A stretch of 39,933 bases of DNA. Source: Deltaproteobacteria bacterium. Lineage in GTDB: Bacteria > Desulfobacterota > Syntrophobacteria > BM002. This document shows positions 24,055-33,401 of the stretch, piece after piece. The first letter of the stretch is position 1, and each line of letters opens with the position of its first letter. The position numbers were made by a program, and so were the translations under genes. Location of the stretch: NCBI GenBank assembly GCA_020347625.1, contig CP070735.1:2070474-2110406 (forward strand), written 5' to 3'. A model generated the notes under the pieces. The model saw only the letters and a list, made by a program, of their open reading frames with translations, searched no databases and had not been told where the DNA came from.

Positions 24055-26661
24055 CTATTCTTCTTCTACCAAATCACGCAGCTTGGCCAGCTCATTGAGA
24101 GCTTCAATGGGAGTAAGCTTCTCCAGCTCCAGACTTTGCAAGCGTCGACGTAGCTTTTGGTCATGCTGCTGAAAAAGAGAAAGCTGTAGCATTCCATCCC
24201 GACGACCAGAAGAAGAACGCACGAGGCGAGGCAGCCCCTCCACGTCTGTTGTCTCCTGTTCCAGATGCTGAAGCACTTGTCTGGCTCGATCCACCACTTC
24301 CACCGGTAGACCAGCCAAGCGAGCCACCTGAATGCCATAGCTTCGATTTGTACCGCCCTCCACCAGCTTTCGCAGGAAAATTATCTTGTCCCCCCACTCT
24401 TTCACTGCCACGTTCATGTTCTTCACCCGCACCCCTGTGGCTGTGAGATCGGTTAGTTCATGGTAGTGGGTGGCAAATAATGTCTTGATTCCTTTTCCTC
24501 GCCAGTCATGGAGAAACTCGGCCACAGCCCAGGCAATACTCAAGCCATCAAAGGTGCTGGTTCCTCGGCCAATTTCATCCAGGACTACCAGGCTGCGTTC
24601 CGTGGCGTGGTGTAAAATGTTTGCAGTTTCCTGCATCTCCACCATAAAGGTACTGCGCCCACGGGTTAATTCGTCGGTGGCACCTACCCTGGTAAAAATG
24701 CGGTCAATGATGCCTATCTGGGCAGAGCTGGCAGGAACAGGAGCCCCCATTTGTGCCATCAGAACGATGAGCGCCACCTGTCTCAGAACAGTGGACTTTC
24801 CCGCCATATTGGGTCCCGTAATTATAATTACCTGCTGAGTACTGTCATCCAGGTGCAAATCGTTGGGAACAAAGCTACCCTGGGGCATATATGCCTCAAC
24901 TACCGGATGGCGACCCTCTTCAATGTGAATTTCCGTCCCCTCATCAATTTGAGGCCGACAGTAGTTTCGACGGTTAGAGACCTCCGCCATTGCAGCAAAT
25001 ACATCCAGCTCCGCCACCACCGCAGCACTTGTCTGGATCCGCTCTCCCTGTTCTGCAACTTGAGAGCGGAGTGTTTGAAAGAGCTCTTGCTCGAGGCGAA
25101 TACGGTGCTCATCGGCACTGAGTACCTGGGTCTCGTACTCTTTTAGCTCCTCGGTGATGTAGCGTTCAGCATTCACCAGTGTTTGCTTGCGAATGTAGCG
25201 ATCCGGAACCGAAGCAATATTGGCCTTTGAAATCTCTAGATAATAACCAAATATTTTATTGTAACCCACCTTGAGAGAAGCAATTCCGCTCTTCTGCCGC
25301 TCCTCCGATTCCAGCTGGGCAATCCACTTTTTTGCATCCCGACTGAGGCTTATTAGCCGATCCAACTCTTCGTTGTATCCCGATCGAATCAGACCACCCT
25401 CTGTCAAGGTCGGCGGTGGGTTGTCAACCAGCGCTTGTTGCAACAGAAGCGTAACGTCTTCCAGGGGATCCTGTCTGTCAACCAGACTTGATATGGTCCG
25501 GTCCTCCAGTTTCCCAAGGATATACTTAAGTCGAGGTAGAGACTGCAGTGATTTCCTTAGGGCAGCAAGATCACGGGGAGAGGCTGAACCCATTGCCACT
25601 CGACTGTTTAACCGTTCCAGGTCGTAAACCCTTTCAAACTCCTGGCGGACCTGAGCACGAATGGCCTCATGCTGGCGAAAGCAACCGATGGCATCTTGCC
25701 GCGCTGAAATGATCCCGGTTTGAATTAAGGGATAGCGCAACCAAACCCTAATCAATCTCCCACCCATGGCGGTCACTGTTTGATCCAAAAGCTCAAGAAG
25801 AGTCCCCTTGCTCCCCCCCTCATGCCAGGAGCGGAACAGTTCCAAGTGACGGGCAGTTATCTCATCAATGACCATATAGTCGCTGCGCCGGTATGGCGTT
25901 ATCCGACGGATATGCTCAGCGGTCTGCCGTTGGGTTCTCCTCACATAGTCAACAATTGCGCCTGCGGCACTTACGGCGAGCGAAAGATCCCGAACGCCAA
26001 AACCTTCTAGGGAATGCACTTGGAACTGATCGATCAACCGTTTGTGAGCCCTAGCGAAGGCAAATGATTCTGATTCTAAAACCTGAATACTGCAATCCGG
26101 TATCTGGCTTTGCCACCACTCCAAATCAAGATCACTATCGCCCGGCAATAGGAGTTCGCGCGGCTCTACCCGACCCAGTTCTTCCAGCAGCAAATCCAAA
26201 CTCTCAGTTTGGGTCATACGAAAGTCTGCGGTGGATAGATCGAGAAATGCCAGTCCACAATTGTCTCCATTCCAGTAGACTGCCGCGAGATAGTTGGGAC
26301 TCTTGCCATCCAGGCTGTCCAAGACAGTACCCGGAGTAACCACGCGCACTACTTCGCGGCGCACCAATCCTTTTGCCTGACGGGGATCCTCCACCTGCTC
26401 ACACAGGGCCACCTTGTACCCTTTCTCTAGAAGCTTGGCAACGTAGACTTCTGCTGCGTGGTGTGGTACCCCGCACATTGGGATCGGATCCTCCGCCTGC
26501 TTGTCGCGCGAGGTCAAAGTAATTTCCAGTTCCCGTGACGCCACCACGGCATCTTCGAAAAACATCTCGTAAAAATCCCCCATGCGGTAGAAGAGTATCG
26601 CATCCTGATAGCTCTCCTTGATTTCCAGATATTGCTGGATCATGGGGGTAACTTTACTCAT
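24055..26661 (-). CDS. mutS: DNA mismatch repair protein MutS
   Basis: This ATPase recognises mismatches and small loops and starts mismatch repair. At 868 residues it is of normal length. The mismatch-binding FYE motif is at 30-32 (GDFYEMFFEDA). The connector, lever and clamp regions follow. The ATPase carries Walker A GPNMAGKST (616-624), Walker B with DEIGRGTS (695-702) and the THYHEL switch near 731-736. A C-terminal helix-turn-helix region is present. No mutL is in the window. The ATG is clear; a 256-bp gap with repeats separates it from lapB upstream. Confidence 0.97.
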   Translation of the reverse strand: MSKVTPMIQQYLEIKESYQDAILFYRMGDFYEMFFEDAVVASRELEITLTSRDKQAEDPIPMCGVPHHAAEVYVAKLLEKGYKVALCEQVEDPRQAKGLVRREVVRVVTPGTVLDSLDGKSPNYLAAVYWNGDNCGLAFLDLSTADFRMTQTESLDLLLEELGRVEPRELLLPGDSDLDLEWWQSQIPDCSIQVLESESFAFARAHKRLIDQFQVHSLEGFGVRDLSLAVSAAGAIVDYVRRTQRQTAEHIRRITPYRRSDYMVIDEITARHLELFRSWHEGGSKGTLLELLDQTVTAMGGRLIRVWLRYPLIQTGIISARQDAIGCFRQHEAIRAQVRQEFERVYDLERLNSRVAMGSASPRDLAALRKSLQSLPRLKYILGKLEDRTISSLVDRQDPLEDVTLLLQQALVDNPPPTLTEGGLIRSGYNEELDRLISLSRDAKKWIAQLESEERQKSGIASLKVGYNKIFGYYLEISKANIASVPDRYIRKQTLVNAERYITEELKEYETQVLSADEHRIRLEQELFQTLRSQVAEQGERIQTSAAVVAELDVFAAMAEVSNRRNYCRPQIDEGTEIHIEEGRHPVVEAYMPQGSFVPNDLHLDDSTQQVIIITGPNMAGKSTVLRQVALIVLMAQMGAPVPASSAQIGIIDRIFTRVGATDELTRGRSTFMVEMQETANILHHATERSLVVLDEIGRGTSTFDGLSIAWAVAEFLHDWRGKGIKTLFATHYHELTDLTATGVRVKNMNVAVKEWGDKIIFLRKLVEGGTNRSYGIQVARLAGLPVEVVDRARQVLQHLEQETTDVEGLPRLVRSSSGRRDGMLQLSLFQQHDQKLRRRLQSLELEKLTPIEALNELAKLRDLVEEE

Positions 26662-26762
26662 GTAGACTCGACCTCAATAGCAAGCATCACCTTCAGTCTA
26701 GTGAGAATACCTAATTGAGCTAAAATTCAATTAGGAATTTGGTTGACTGGTATGCCCGTTTG

Positions 26763-26875
26763 TCGATTAGCCGATTGGCTGGTCTTGGAGTAGAAATGAA
26801 AAACCATAGACGAGAGTCGAAGGCCAAAGACCGGCCAACAACTAATGACTAATGACCAGTGACAGATAACGAACG
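26763..26875. repeat. Heptad repeats between lapB and mutS
   Basis: cgattag-ccgattg-gctggtc (26764-26784) and actaatg-actaatg-accagtg-acagata (about 26841-26868) keep a 7-base register. They lie in the 256-bp gap that separates mutS from lapB. I see no clear promoter or terminator between them. Confidence 0.55.
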
Positions 26876-26917
26876 GGGGTGGGCTGACCAGCTAATCGCT
26901 CCATTATTTTCTGGAGA

Positions 26918-28129
26918 TCAGTCGCCACTAGTCTTTCTGGGTTGGACAGTGTCCCAATTATGACAGGCCGGACACTTCCACAGGATCTTGTCCGTTTCCC
27001 AACCGCATTTCTGGCAACGATAGCGCTTTCTCGACGGCCCCAGGTGACTAAGCAGCTCACGGTACTCATTTATGGCATCTTCACCGTCGCCATCCTCCAA
27101 CAAAATGTCACCAAGCATTTTACGTGCTTCGCCTAAATCGGGTTCCATCTCCAGTGCTAGCCTCAGGGCGGCGAGAGATTTTTCTTTCAGATCTCGCTGC
27201 ATAAAGCAGCGAGCCAGTGCCAACCGAGCTGAAGCATCTAGATTTTCCCCGTCAACATTTTCAAGAAAATTTACTATACGTCCCTCGTCGGCAGGCTTTC
27301 CGTCTTTCTCTTCCAAGCGAGTTAGCACCAAATGGGCCCACTGTGAATTGCTTCGAACAAGTTCTCTCCAGATGCTAAGCGCTTTCTTTTTTCTATTTTT
27401 CAGCCAGTAGACTTCACCTAGATGCAGATGAGCGTCCACACAGCGAGAATCCAGGGACAGTGCCTTTTTCAGATATCCTTTGGCGGAATCCAAATTGCCC
27501 GAGTTCATTTCAGTCTTGGCCTGCTCGGTGCGCAGATGAGCGAGGACATGCTGGTTGTTGGTGTTACTCAGCTTAGAGATTTCTCTCTGAAGCTCATAGG
27601 CCCTTTGCCATTCGCGGGTGGCCTCATAAAGGGCCTCAAGTTCCACATAGGCGTCCAGTCTCTTCGGCGCACGTCGGATAACCTCTTCAAAGGTAAAAGC
27701 TGCTCGCTGTAGAAAACCACCCTGTTTGTAGTCCATCGCCAGATCAAAAAGAGCTTGCAGTTTGGTTGTCGGGTCTACCTTCTGCCGGATGAGAATAGAT
27801 TGTCTAATACGGATGGCCCTATCGATTTCACCTTTGGCCCGAAAAAGGTTCCCCAGCGCCACATAGGTCTCGATGGTCTCCGAGTTGATCTGCACCGCCC
27901 GCGTGAAGGCCTCAATGGCCTGATCCCTGTCATTGGCAAGGATGTAATGGATTCCTTCCAGAAAAGCAGTGTAATCTTCAGATGGGTTAGAGGGCTGGTG
28001 TGACGAATCTTTGCGAGGTCTAAGTCTGGATATAAAATAGCCGGCAATGCCGCCCAAGACAGCTACGGCAACCAGGAGGGCAACGACATTAAACTCCATT
28101 CCCCAGATATGTAAGGTAACCTCATCCAT
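26918..28129 (-). CDS. lapB: LapB (YciM)-type TPR protein with zinc-binding tail
   Basis: The 403-residue protein is anchored by one N-terminal helix (about residues 14-35). Many tetratricopeptide repeats follow (about 50-365). The C-terminal rubredoxin-like knuckles are CQKCGW and CPACHNW (about 373-392). In E. coli, LapB adjusts LPS output by presenting LpxC to FtsH. The architecture is complete here. The ATG overlaps the lapA stop by 8 bases, so the pair is translationally coupled. A later ATG at 28099 could also start the protein. Confidence 0.9.
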   Translation of the reverse strand: MDEVTLHIWGMEFNVVALLVAVAVLGGIAGYFISRLRPRKDSSHQPSNPSEDYTAFLEGIHYILANDRDQAIEAFTRAVQINSETIETYVALGNLFRAKGEIDRAIRIRQSILIRQKVDPTTKLQALFDLAMDYKQGGFLQRAAFTFEEVIRRAPKRLDAYVELEALYEATREWQRAYELQREISKLSNTNNQHVLAHLRTEQAKTEMNSGNLDSAKGYLKKALSLDSRCVDAHLHLGEVYWLKNRKKKALSIWRELVRSNSQWAHLVLTRLEEKDGKPADEGRIVNFLENVDGENLDASARLALARCFMQRDLKEKSLAALRLALEMEPDLGEARKMLGDILLEDGDGEDAINEYRELLSHLGPSRKRYRCQKCGWETDKILWKCPACHNWDTVQPRKTSGD

Positions 28130-28535
28130 CCATCACTTCAGTTTTGCCGGAGTCAGTCTCTTCGGCCGCTTCAGCCGGTTCGCCCCCAGGTGACTCAGCC
28201 GGTAGGCTAGCCGGAACCTCCTCCTCAGTGATGGGGAGATTGCGCAGGGACTTGAGTTCCGTCTGTAAGCTGTCGTTCTGACGCCTGAGAGAGCGGACGG
28301 ATTGGTGCAACTTAATATTGCCAAGCCCACAATACAGGGCGGCAACCACCGCACCCAATAAAAGGGAACCCAAAATTAAGGCGTAAAGGGGAATGGGGGT
28401 AGAGCGGAATTGAAGTGGCCCAAACACGGTTAGCTCAAGGGTCGTCTGCGACAGAAGCGCGTCCCTATTTTGGAACAGAAAAAGCAGTAACACTACCGTC
28501 AGTATAGCCCAGAGCACAGCCTTAACTGATTTCAT
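28122..28535 (-). CDS. lapA: LapA-domain membrane protein
   Basis: The 137-residue protein has two membrane helices (about 5-22 and 50-72) separated by a short polar loop containing the typical QNRDALL start. A cytosolic coiled coil (about 75-100) and an acidic low-complexity tail rich in E, A and P follow. This is the LapA/DUF1049 layout; LapA is encoded with LapB and associated with LPS assembly. It overlaps the HIT gene upstream by 14 bases and lapB downstream by 8 bases. Confidence 0.85.
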   Translation of the reverse strand: MKSVKAVLWAILTVVLLLFLFQNRDALLSQTTLELTVFGPLQFRSTPIPLYALILGSLLLGAVVAALYCGLGNIKLHQSVRSLRRQNDSLQTELKSLRNLPITEEEVPASLPAESPGGEPAEAAEETDSGKTEVMDG

Positions 28536-29022
28536 TCAACCTCTCCTTTGTGAAGTAGGGGAGTAGCTTCTTATAGGTTTGCTGGAGATGCTCTGGAACA
28601 ACGCGCACCTCGGCAAAAACCGTCATGAAATTGATATCACCATTCCACCGCGGCACAATGTGAAAATGGACATGCGCTTCCACGCCTGCCCCTGCCACCG
28701 TCCCAAGATTAAGACCAACGTTGAAGCCGTCTGGACTCATGGTTTCGCGAAGCACATCGACGGCACCTCGAACTATTTGGATCAGGTCGAGCAGTTCTTC
28801 ATTGTTCAAGCCATCTAACGTTGGGGTGTGCTTCCAAGGGGCCACCAACAGATGGCCATTGTTGTAAGGAAAACGGTTCATCACAACCATGGAGCGCTCG
28901 CCCCGGTAAAGGAGAAGCCGTTCCTCGTCACTTTCGCCGTTCGCCTCCGAGCAGAAAATGCACCCTGGCGGCCGCTCGCCCAGGATGTAGTCCATTCTCC
29001 AAGGTGCCCAAAGATTTTGCAT
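28522..29022 (-). CDS. HIT-family nucleotide hydrolase/phosphorylase
   Basis: The 166-residue protein carries the histidine triad HVHFHIVPRW with H117, H119 and H121, and an N-terminal CIFC knuckle (21-24) as in zinc-binding HIT members. The opening LWAPWRMDYI is typical of the group annotated as AP4A phosphorylase-like. It probably acts on dinucleoside polyphosphates or nucleotide adducts; the substrate is not certain. It overlaps lapA by 14 bases and likely begins this transcript, downstream of a repeat-rich gap. Confidence 0.88.
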   Translation of the reverse strand: MQNLWAPWRMDYILGERPPGCIFCSEANGESDEERLLLYRGERSMVVMNRFPYNNGHLLVAPWKHTPTLDGLNNEELLDLIQIVRGAVDVLRETMSPDGFNVGLNLGTVAGAGVEAHVHFHIVPRWNGDINFMTVFAEVRVVPEHLQQTYKKLLPYFTKERLNEIS

Positions 29023-29110
29023 GTCTTTTACCTATTGCGGCCGGTATGACCTCACAGCCCGTAGAAAATTTTTTGCGAGTATACCAACATTTGCCAAAAA
29101 AACAAGTGCA

Positions 29111-29206
29111 TTGTAGATTGCAGATCTTGGACTGCAGCTTGCCGAATCTGAGCATTTGCCTGTTTCAACTTGAGCCAATCCGCAATCTGCATTCTGAAAT
29201 CTCGAA
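29111..29206. repeat. Face-to-face heptad arrays upstream of the HIT gene
   Basis: gtagattgcagatcttgg (about 29113-29130) in one orientation faces caatccgcaatctgcattctgaaatctcg (about 29176-29204) in the other. The right array runs in exact 7-base units. They lie in the 184-bp gap between the UPF0280 and HIT genes. Confidence 0.65.
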
Positions 29207-29938
29207 TCAAAAAAGGGGAACCAGTTCAACGTCGCCCCATGCGCCTACCTGATCTTCCACGACGACGACGACACCTCTAACTCCCTCGATACCCTGGGCA
29301 AAGCTAAGGGCCCGATGGATATCGCTCTTGCTCTGCACCTGGTTACAAGTCATGGTTGCCGCAGCGTCGGCCAGTGCTGTGGAGGAAGCTATTACGGTCA
29401 CAGCATCTGCGCGTCCAAAACTTATAGAGTGACCCACCGTGCCCGAGGAAGTGCACACTCCCAGCGGTGTATTCACCGGATGGATTCTTAGAGCCAGTCT
29501 TTCACTGAGGTCAGACTGCCCTGCAAAAATGCCAATCTGCATTGGCCTGTCCACCTTGATAAAACAGTCACCGCCATTTTCCACCACTACCTCGCTGCTC
29601 TCGGTCAGGAGGGCCAAACCCACCCGCTCCGCAATGGCACCGGCCACAGCGGCCATGGGTCCAGTGCCACAGTTTTGCGCCGCAGAAATCATCTCCCTGA
29701 CAATTGGGGGGGCGAGGCGGTCGTCCGGGAGAGGTTTCATCGCATGGAGAAATTGGGGGTGCTGATCAATGTAACCCTCCAGTGGTCCACGAATCTTGTA
29801 TATGGCGTCCTCAGCCAGTGCAGTAAAGTCGGAATCGGCGAGTATAAATAAATCTGTTTCTTTCACCACCACTTCGAAAGCAACCAGGTGCTCGTGATGA
29901 ATATGGTGTCGGTACCCGCGCTCGCGGTACTCAGTCAT
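29207..29938 (-). CDS. UPF0280 family protein (ApbE-like fold)
   Basis: The 243-residue protein matches UPF0280: YRERGYR near the start, ETDLFILAD, GTGPMAAVAGAIAE (about 97-110), VVENGGDCFIK (about 122-132), GVCTSSGTVGHS (about 166-177) and a closing TALADAAATM (about 192-201). The family is related to the FAD-binding ApbE proteins; its function is unsettled. It lies 21 bases after dnaE on the same strand and is probably cotranscribed. Cytosolic, no signal peptide. Confidence 0.85.
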   Translation of the reverse strand: MTEYRERGYRHHIHHEHLVAFEVVVKETDLFILADSDFTALAEDAIYKIRGPLEGYIDQHPQFLHAMKPLPDDRLAPPIVREMISAAQNCGTGPMAAVAGAIAERVGLALLTESSEVVVENGGDCFIKVDRPMQIGIFAGQSDLSERLALRIHPVNTPLGVCTSSGTVGHSISFGRADAVTVIASSTALADAAATMTCNQVQSKSDIHRALSFAQGIEGVRGVVVVVEDQVGAWGDVELVPLF

Positions 29939-29959
29939 AGTCTCGTCCTCTGCTACAGA

Positions 29960-32900
29960 TCATTGATCCTCTTTGTCCTCTCCATAGCGTATATCCAAGC
30001 ACTTCTCGCCAAACTGCTGTGTGAGTTTTGCTGTCAATTCCCCGGTCGGCCGCACAGCGCAGTTGGTCGCCAGTCTCTGTACAACCTCGGCCTGCTGGCC
30101 CATATGGAGGTGAAGATAAACCGGGCAAGAACCAGGTTGGGATCTGATTAATTGCCGCAATTCCCGCAGCGACTGCGAAGAAAGCCCCTCCACAGTCAGG
30201 TGAAGATGAACAGCGGTGGCCAATCTCTCAGCTCCCTCCGCCAGGGGCATGATATCATCGGCAACCAGCCTCACCTGTCCACCTTCTCTGGCCACCCTTC
30301 CAATTACGAGAATGAGTGCATCTTTTTCTATGCATTCTTCGCACTTTGCATACACATCCGAAAAAACAACCACTTCCATTGAGCCATCGAGATCTTCAAC
30401 TCGCAGAAAACGGAGCGGTTCCTGCTTTCGGCTGCTGACCAGCTTGACCCTCTCTACAACACCACCCAGGCGGCCTTGGGAGCCTGGGGGAAAATGGCGC
30501 AACCGTGCCATGCCACCCGGGACCAGTTTTTCCAGCAGGTATCGGAATTTGGCTAGCGGATGCCCGCTGAGATAAAACCCCAAGGCCTCTTTTTCTTGCG
30601 CAAGCTTGGTGGACTCATCCAATGTAATCGCAGCAGCGGAGTCCAGGGAGGACTGGATTTCAGGCTCACAATGATCAAAAAGCGCTATTTGTCCTAACCG
30701 AACCTGCTCCAGGACCTCCGGGAGCATTTCCAGCAACTGTTGTCGAGCGCAGTGGAAACTATCCAAAGACCCAGCCTTGACTAGCGCAGCCAGGGCCCGT
30801 TTGCTTAATTGTTCCCGGTCGACACTACCGCACAGTTCCAACAGGGAATGAAATGGCCCCCTTTCTCTCCTTGTTTGTACAATGGCTGCAGCTGTCGCCT
30901 GACTTACCTGTCGGATCGCCGCCAAACCAAAACGAATACCTTCCTTTTCTACAGTGAACTCCGCTTCGCTCCTATTTATGTCCGGTGGCAGCAAGACCAG
31001 ACCCTCCCGGTGACAATCTTCCAGGTGGGTTATCAAGAGATCATGTTGGCGCAATTCGCTGCTCAAGAGAGCAGCCATGTAATGCTCGGGAAATCGAGCT
31101 TTGAGGTAGGCTGCCTGAAGCACGGTGAGGACCTGGGCAACCGTTCTGCTCTTGTCGGCTGCCAGTCCCGCCGAATATTCCAGCCCACCCCAAATACTCT
31201 CCGCTGCCTCGCGCGAGTTTCCTCTCCCCTCCACCGCTTCAATAAATTCCAGATACAAGTTTTCTGCCCGCTCTCCTTCAGCTTGAATGAGCAGGCGGCA
31301 GAGCTGATCTGTTTTCTCCAGAGACCAACCAGTGGATTGGGCAATCGATTGGGGAAGGTCCACGTCAAACATTAACAACCCTGTTCCTGCTGCTCCCCCC
31401 TGATCCAACGAATACTCCAGTGACTTTTCACGCTGCTCCTCTTGTCTGGCTTGCAGGAGCTTTTCAGTCAACCCACTCTCCAGCATAGCTGGCCTGATCA
31501 GTGCGAGCAGCACCATTAGATCTTGCCATTGCCGTGGTTGCCACTTGAGCAGCAAATCTCGAGCCCGCTGACTTTCCAGGTAAGGAATACCTGCAACCTT
31601 CCCCCCGCAGAGTAGATCGAAGGCTGAGTCGTCTTCCAGGGGCAAATCCTTTAGAGCTGTCTGGAGGTCCGTGTCGGCGTCGATAAGATCCAGCCCCTTT
31701 CTGATTACGGTAAGGGTCTTTCTGGCTATGAGGTCGAATTTCACCAAGCCAATCCGCTTGAGGGCGTGCATATTGTATTGACTGACCCACTCATCCTTAG
31801 GACCCCGATAAAGTGGGACTCGCTGCACCAGCGGAACATCGCCAATAACAAGACCGGTGGCATGGGTACTCACCTGGCGAGGCAATCCTTCCAGAAAAAC
31901 TGCCAACTCGGACACCTTGCTTTTTGCCTCAACCTGCGACTGATCCAGAAGATCTGAAACCGCTACGCTCCTTTTACCGTCCCCCTGATCACCCCCTACA
32001 GAAAGAGATTCCAGATGGGACGGTGACAGCCCCATAACCTTTCCTAAATCTCGTATGGCTGTACGAAACTGCATGGTTACCAGCGAGACGATTTGCGCCA
32101 CCCGCTCCTGACCGTATTTTGATCGCAGGTACTGGTGCACCTCTTCGCGCATCTCCATGCCGAAACCCAGATCGATGTCGGGAAACTCGGGACTCAAGGA
32201 GTTTATCAACCGCTCAAACAGAAGATCGAACTGCAGAGGATCAATCTCCGTTATTTGCAAAGCATAGGCAGTGAGGCTTGATCCTGCTGATCCACTTCCC
32301 GGACCAACCGGAATGCCCATTGTCCGAGCAAATTTAACAAAATCAGCTATCACCAGGAAATAATCCGCCAACCCCAAACGATCTATGACATTCAATTCAC
32401 GATCCAACCGCTGGCCGTATTCAACCTTTCTGTCATGCCGTCCTGTTGCAAGTCTTTCTTTTAACCCTTCTGTCGCCTGCTGTCTCAAAATGGCCATACT
32501 ATCTTGGCCTTTTTCCACTGGAAATCTGGGGAGATGGATTCTGCCCAACTCCAGGTCCAAATTGCAACGCTCAGCGATAGTCATGGTAGCGGTGATCGCT
32601 TCAGGCAGGTGGGCGAACTCGGCCTTCATCTCCTCTGGAGAGAGAAAACCGTGGTCTGGATGCGGGGCCACCTCGTCAATAGTGACGCCCTGTCTGATGG
32701 CTGCCAGGACTTTCAAGAGATCCGACTCAGTAGAGTCAAGGGTATGGCTATTGGCCGTAGCCACCACCTGGACATCCAACTGTTGCGCCAGACTGAAGAG
32801 TTTTTCGTTCAAACGGCGGTGTGCATCGGTAAGTGGTGGTTGAAGTTCGATAAAAAAGTATTCGCGCCCAAAAAATTCTAAATATTCGGCCGCCCGCGTT

Positions 32901-33376
32901 TTTGCCCCCTTCTCCTCTTCTCTGAAGAGCAATCTGGGGATCTCTCCTCGCAGACAACCGCTGAGGATGATTAGTCCTTGATGATGGTCTTGTAATTGTT
33001 TGCGGCTTATGCGTGGCCGTTGCTGCCAACCGCGATCATGGGCAAAGGTAATCAGTTGAAGCAGATTCTGGTAACCCCTCTGATTTCTGGCGAGAAGAAC
33101 GAGGTGGTTGGCCGCGTCAGAGCTGCTCGCTGCCTTTGTCTGAATATCTTCGCTGGAACCGACCCCAAGTTCACAGCCAATAATGGGTTTGATTCCGTTA
33201 TTGTATGCCAGCTCGTAGAACTCTATGCAGCCGAAAAGATTACCGTGGTCGGTAATAGCCAATGCCGGCAGCCGATAGTCCCGCGCCCTCTTCAGGAGCT
33301 GAGGCAATCGTATAGTGCTCTGCAAGAGGCTGTGGGCAGAGTGGAGATGAAGATGAACGAAGTCTGCCTGTCGCAT
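29960..33376 (-). CDS. dnaE: Divergent DNA polymerase III alpha subunit (DnaE family)
   Basis: With the ATG at 33376 the protein is 1138 residues, normal for DnaE. The N-terminal PHP domain has HLHLHS (8-13) and ITDHGN (41-46), but its last metal motif reads N-S-H where D-x-H is usual. The polymerase aspartates remain: D400 and D402 in PDIDLGF, and D548 in GLVKFD. Much else is degraded: GPGSGSAGSS for GPGRGSGAGS, VAGIPYLES for the GVFQLES region, RPAM for RPGP, no YQEQ, no RRAMGKK, and DKSR for NKSH. A C-terminal OB fold (about 990-1070) is present. A longer frame overlaps guaA and is unlikely. It may be a secondary polymerase. Confidence 0.88.
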   Translation of the reverse strand: MRQADFVHLHLHSAHSLLQSTIRLPQLLKRARDYRLPALAITDHGNLFGCIEFYELAYNNGIKPIIGCELGVGSSEDIQTKAASSSDAANHLVLLARNQRGYQNLLQLITFAHDRGWQQRPRISRKQLQDHHQGLIILSGCLRGEIPRLLFREEEKGAKTRAAEYLEFFGREYFFIELQPPLTDAHRRLNEKLFSLAQQLDVQVVATANSHTLDSTESDLLKVLAAIRQGVTIDEVAPHPDHGFLSPEEMKAEFAHLPEAITATMTIAERCNLDLELGRIHLPRFPVEKGQDSMAILRQQATEGLKERLATGRHDRKVEYGQRLDRELNVIDRLGLADYFLVIADFVKFARTMGIPVGPGSGSAGSSLTAYALQITEIDPLQFDLLFERLINSLSPEFPDIDLGFGMEMREEVHQYLRSKYGQERVAQIVSLVTMQFRTAIRDLGKVMGLSPSHLESLSVGGDQGDGKRSVAVSDLLDQSQVEAKSKVSELAVFLEGLPRQVSTHATGLVIGDVPLVQRVPLYRGPKDEWVSQYNMHALKRIGLVKFDLIARKTLTVIRKGLDLIDADTDLQTALKDLPLEDDSAFDLLCGGKVAGIPYLESQRARDLLLKWQPRQWQDLMVLLALIRPAMLESGLTEKLLQARQEEQREKSLEYSLDQGGAAGTGLLMFDVDLPQSIAQSTGWSLEKTDQLCRLLIQAEGERAENLYLEFIEAVEGRGNSREAAESIWGGLEYSAGLAADKSRTVAQVLTVLQAAYLKARFPEHYMAALLSSELRQHDLLITHLEDCHREGLVLLPPDINRSEAEFTVEKEGIRFGLAAIRQVSQATAAAIVQTRRERGPFHSLLELCGSVDREQLSKRALAALVKAGSLDSFHCARQQLLEMLPEVLEQVRLGQIALFDHCEPEIQSSLDSAAAITLDESTKLAQEKEALGFYLSGHPLAKFRYLLEKLVPGGMARLRHFPPGSQGRLGGVVERVKLVSSRKQEPLRFLRVEDLDGSMEVVVFSDVYAKCEECIEKDALILVIGRVAREGGQVRLVADDIMPLAEGAERLATAVHLHLTVEGLSSQSLRELRQLIRSQPGSCPVYLHLHMGQQAEVVQRLATNCAVRPTGELTAKLTQQFGEKCLDIRYGEDKEDQ

Positions 33377-33401
33377 TGGTCGGTATGGGCATGGCGGGGA
33401 T

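Noticed and set aside
29960..33376. Loss of a catalytic aspartate in DnaE (third Asp of PDxDxD is Gly)
   Set aside because: In PolC the motif reads PDIDLNF, so the catalytic pair is the first two aspartates. Both are present here (D400, D402; E. coli 401, 403), along with D548.
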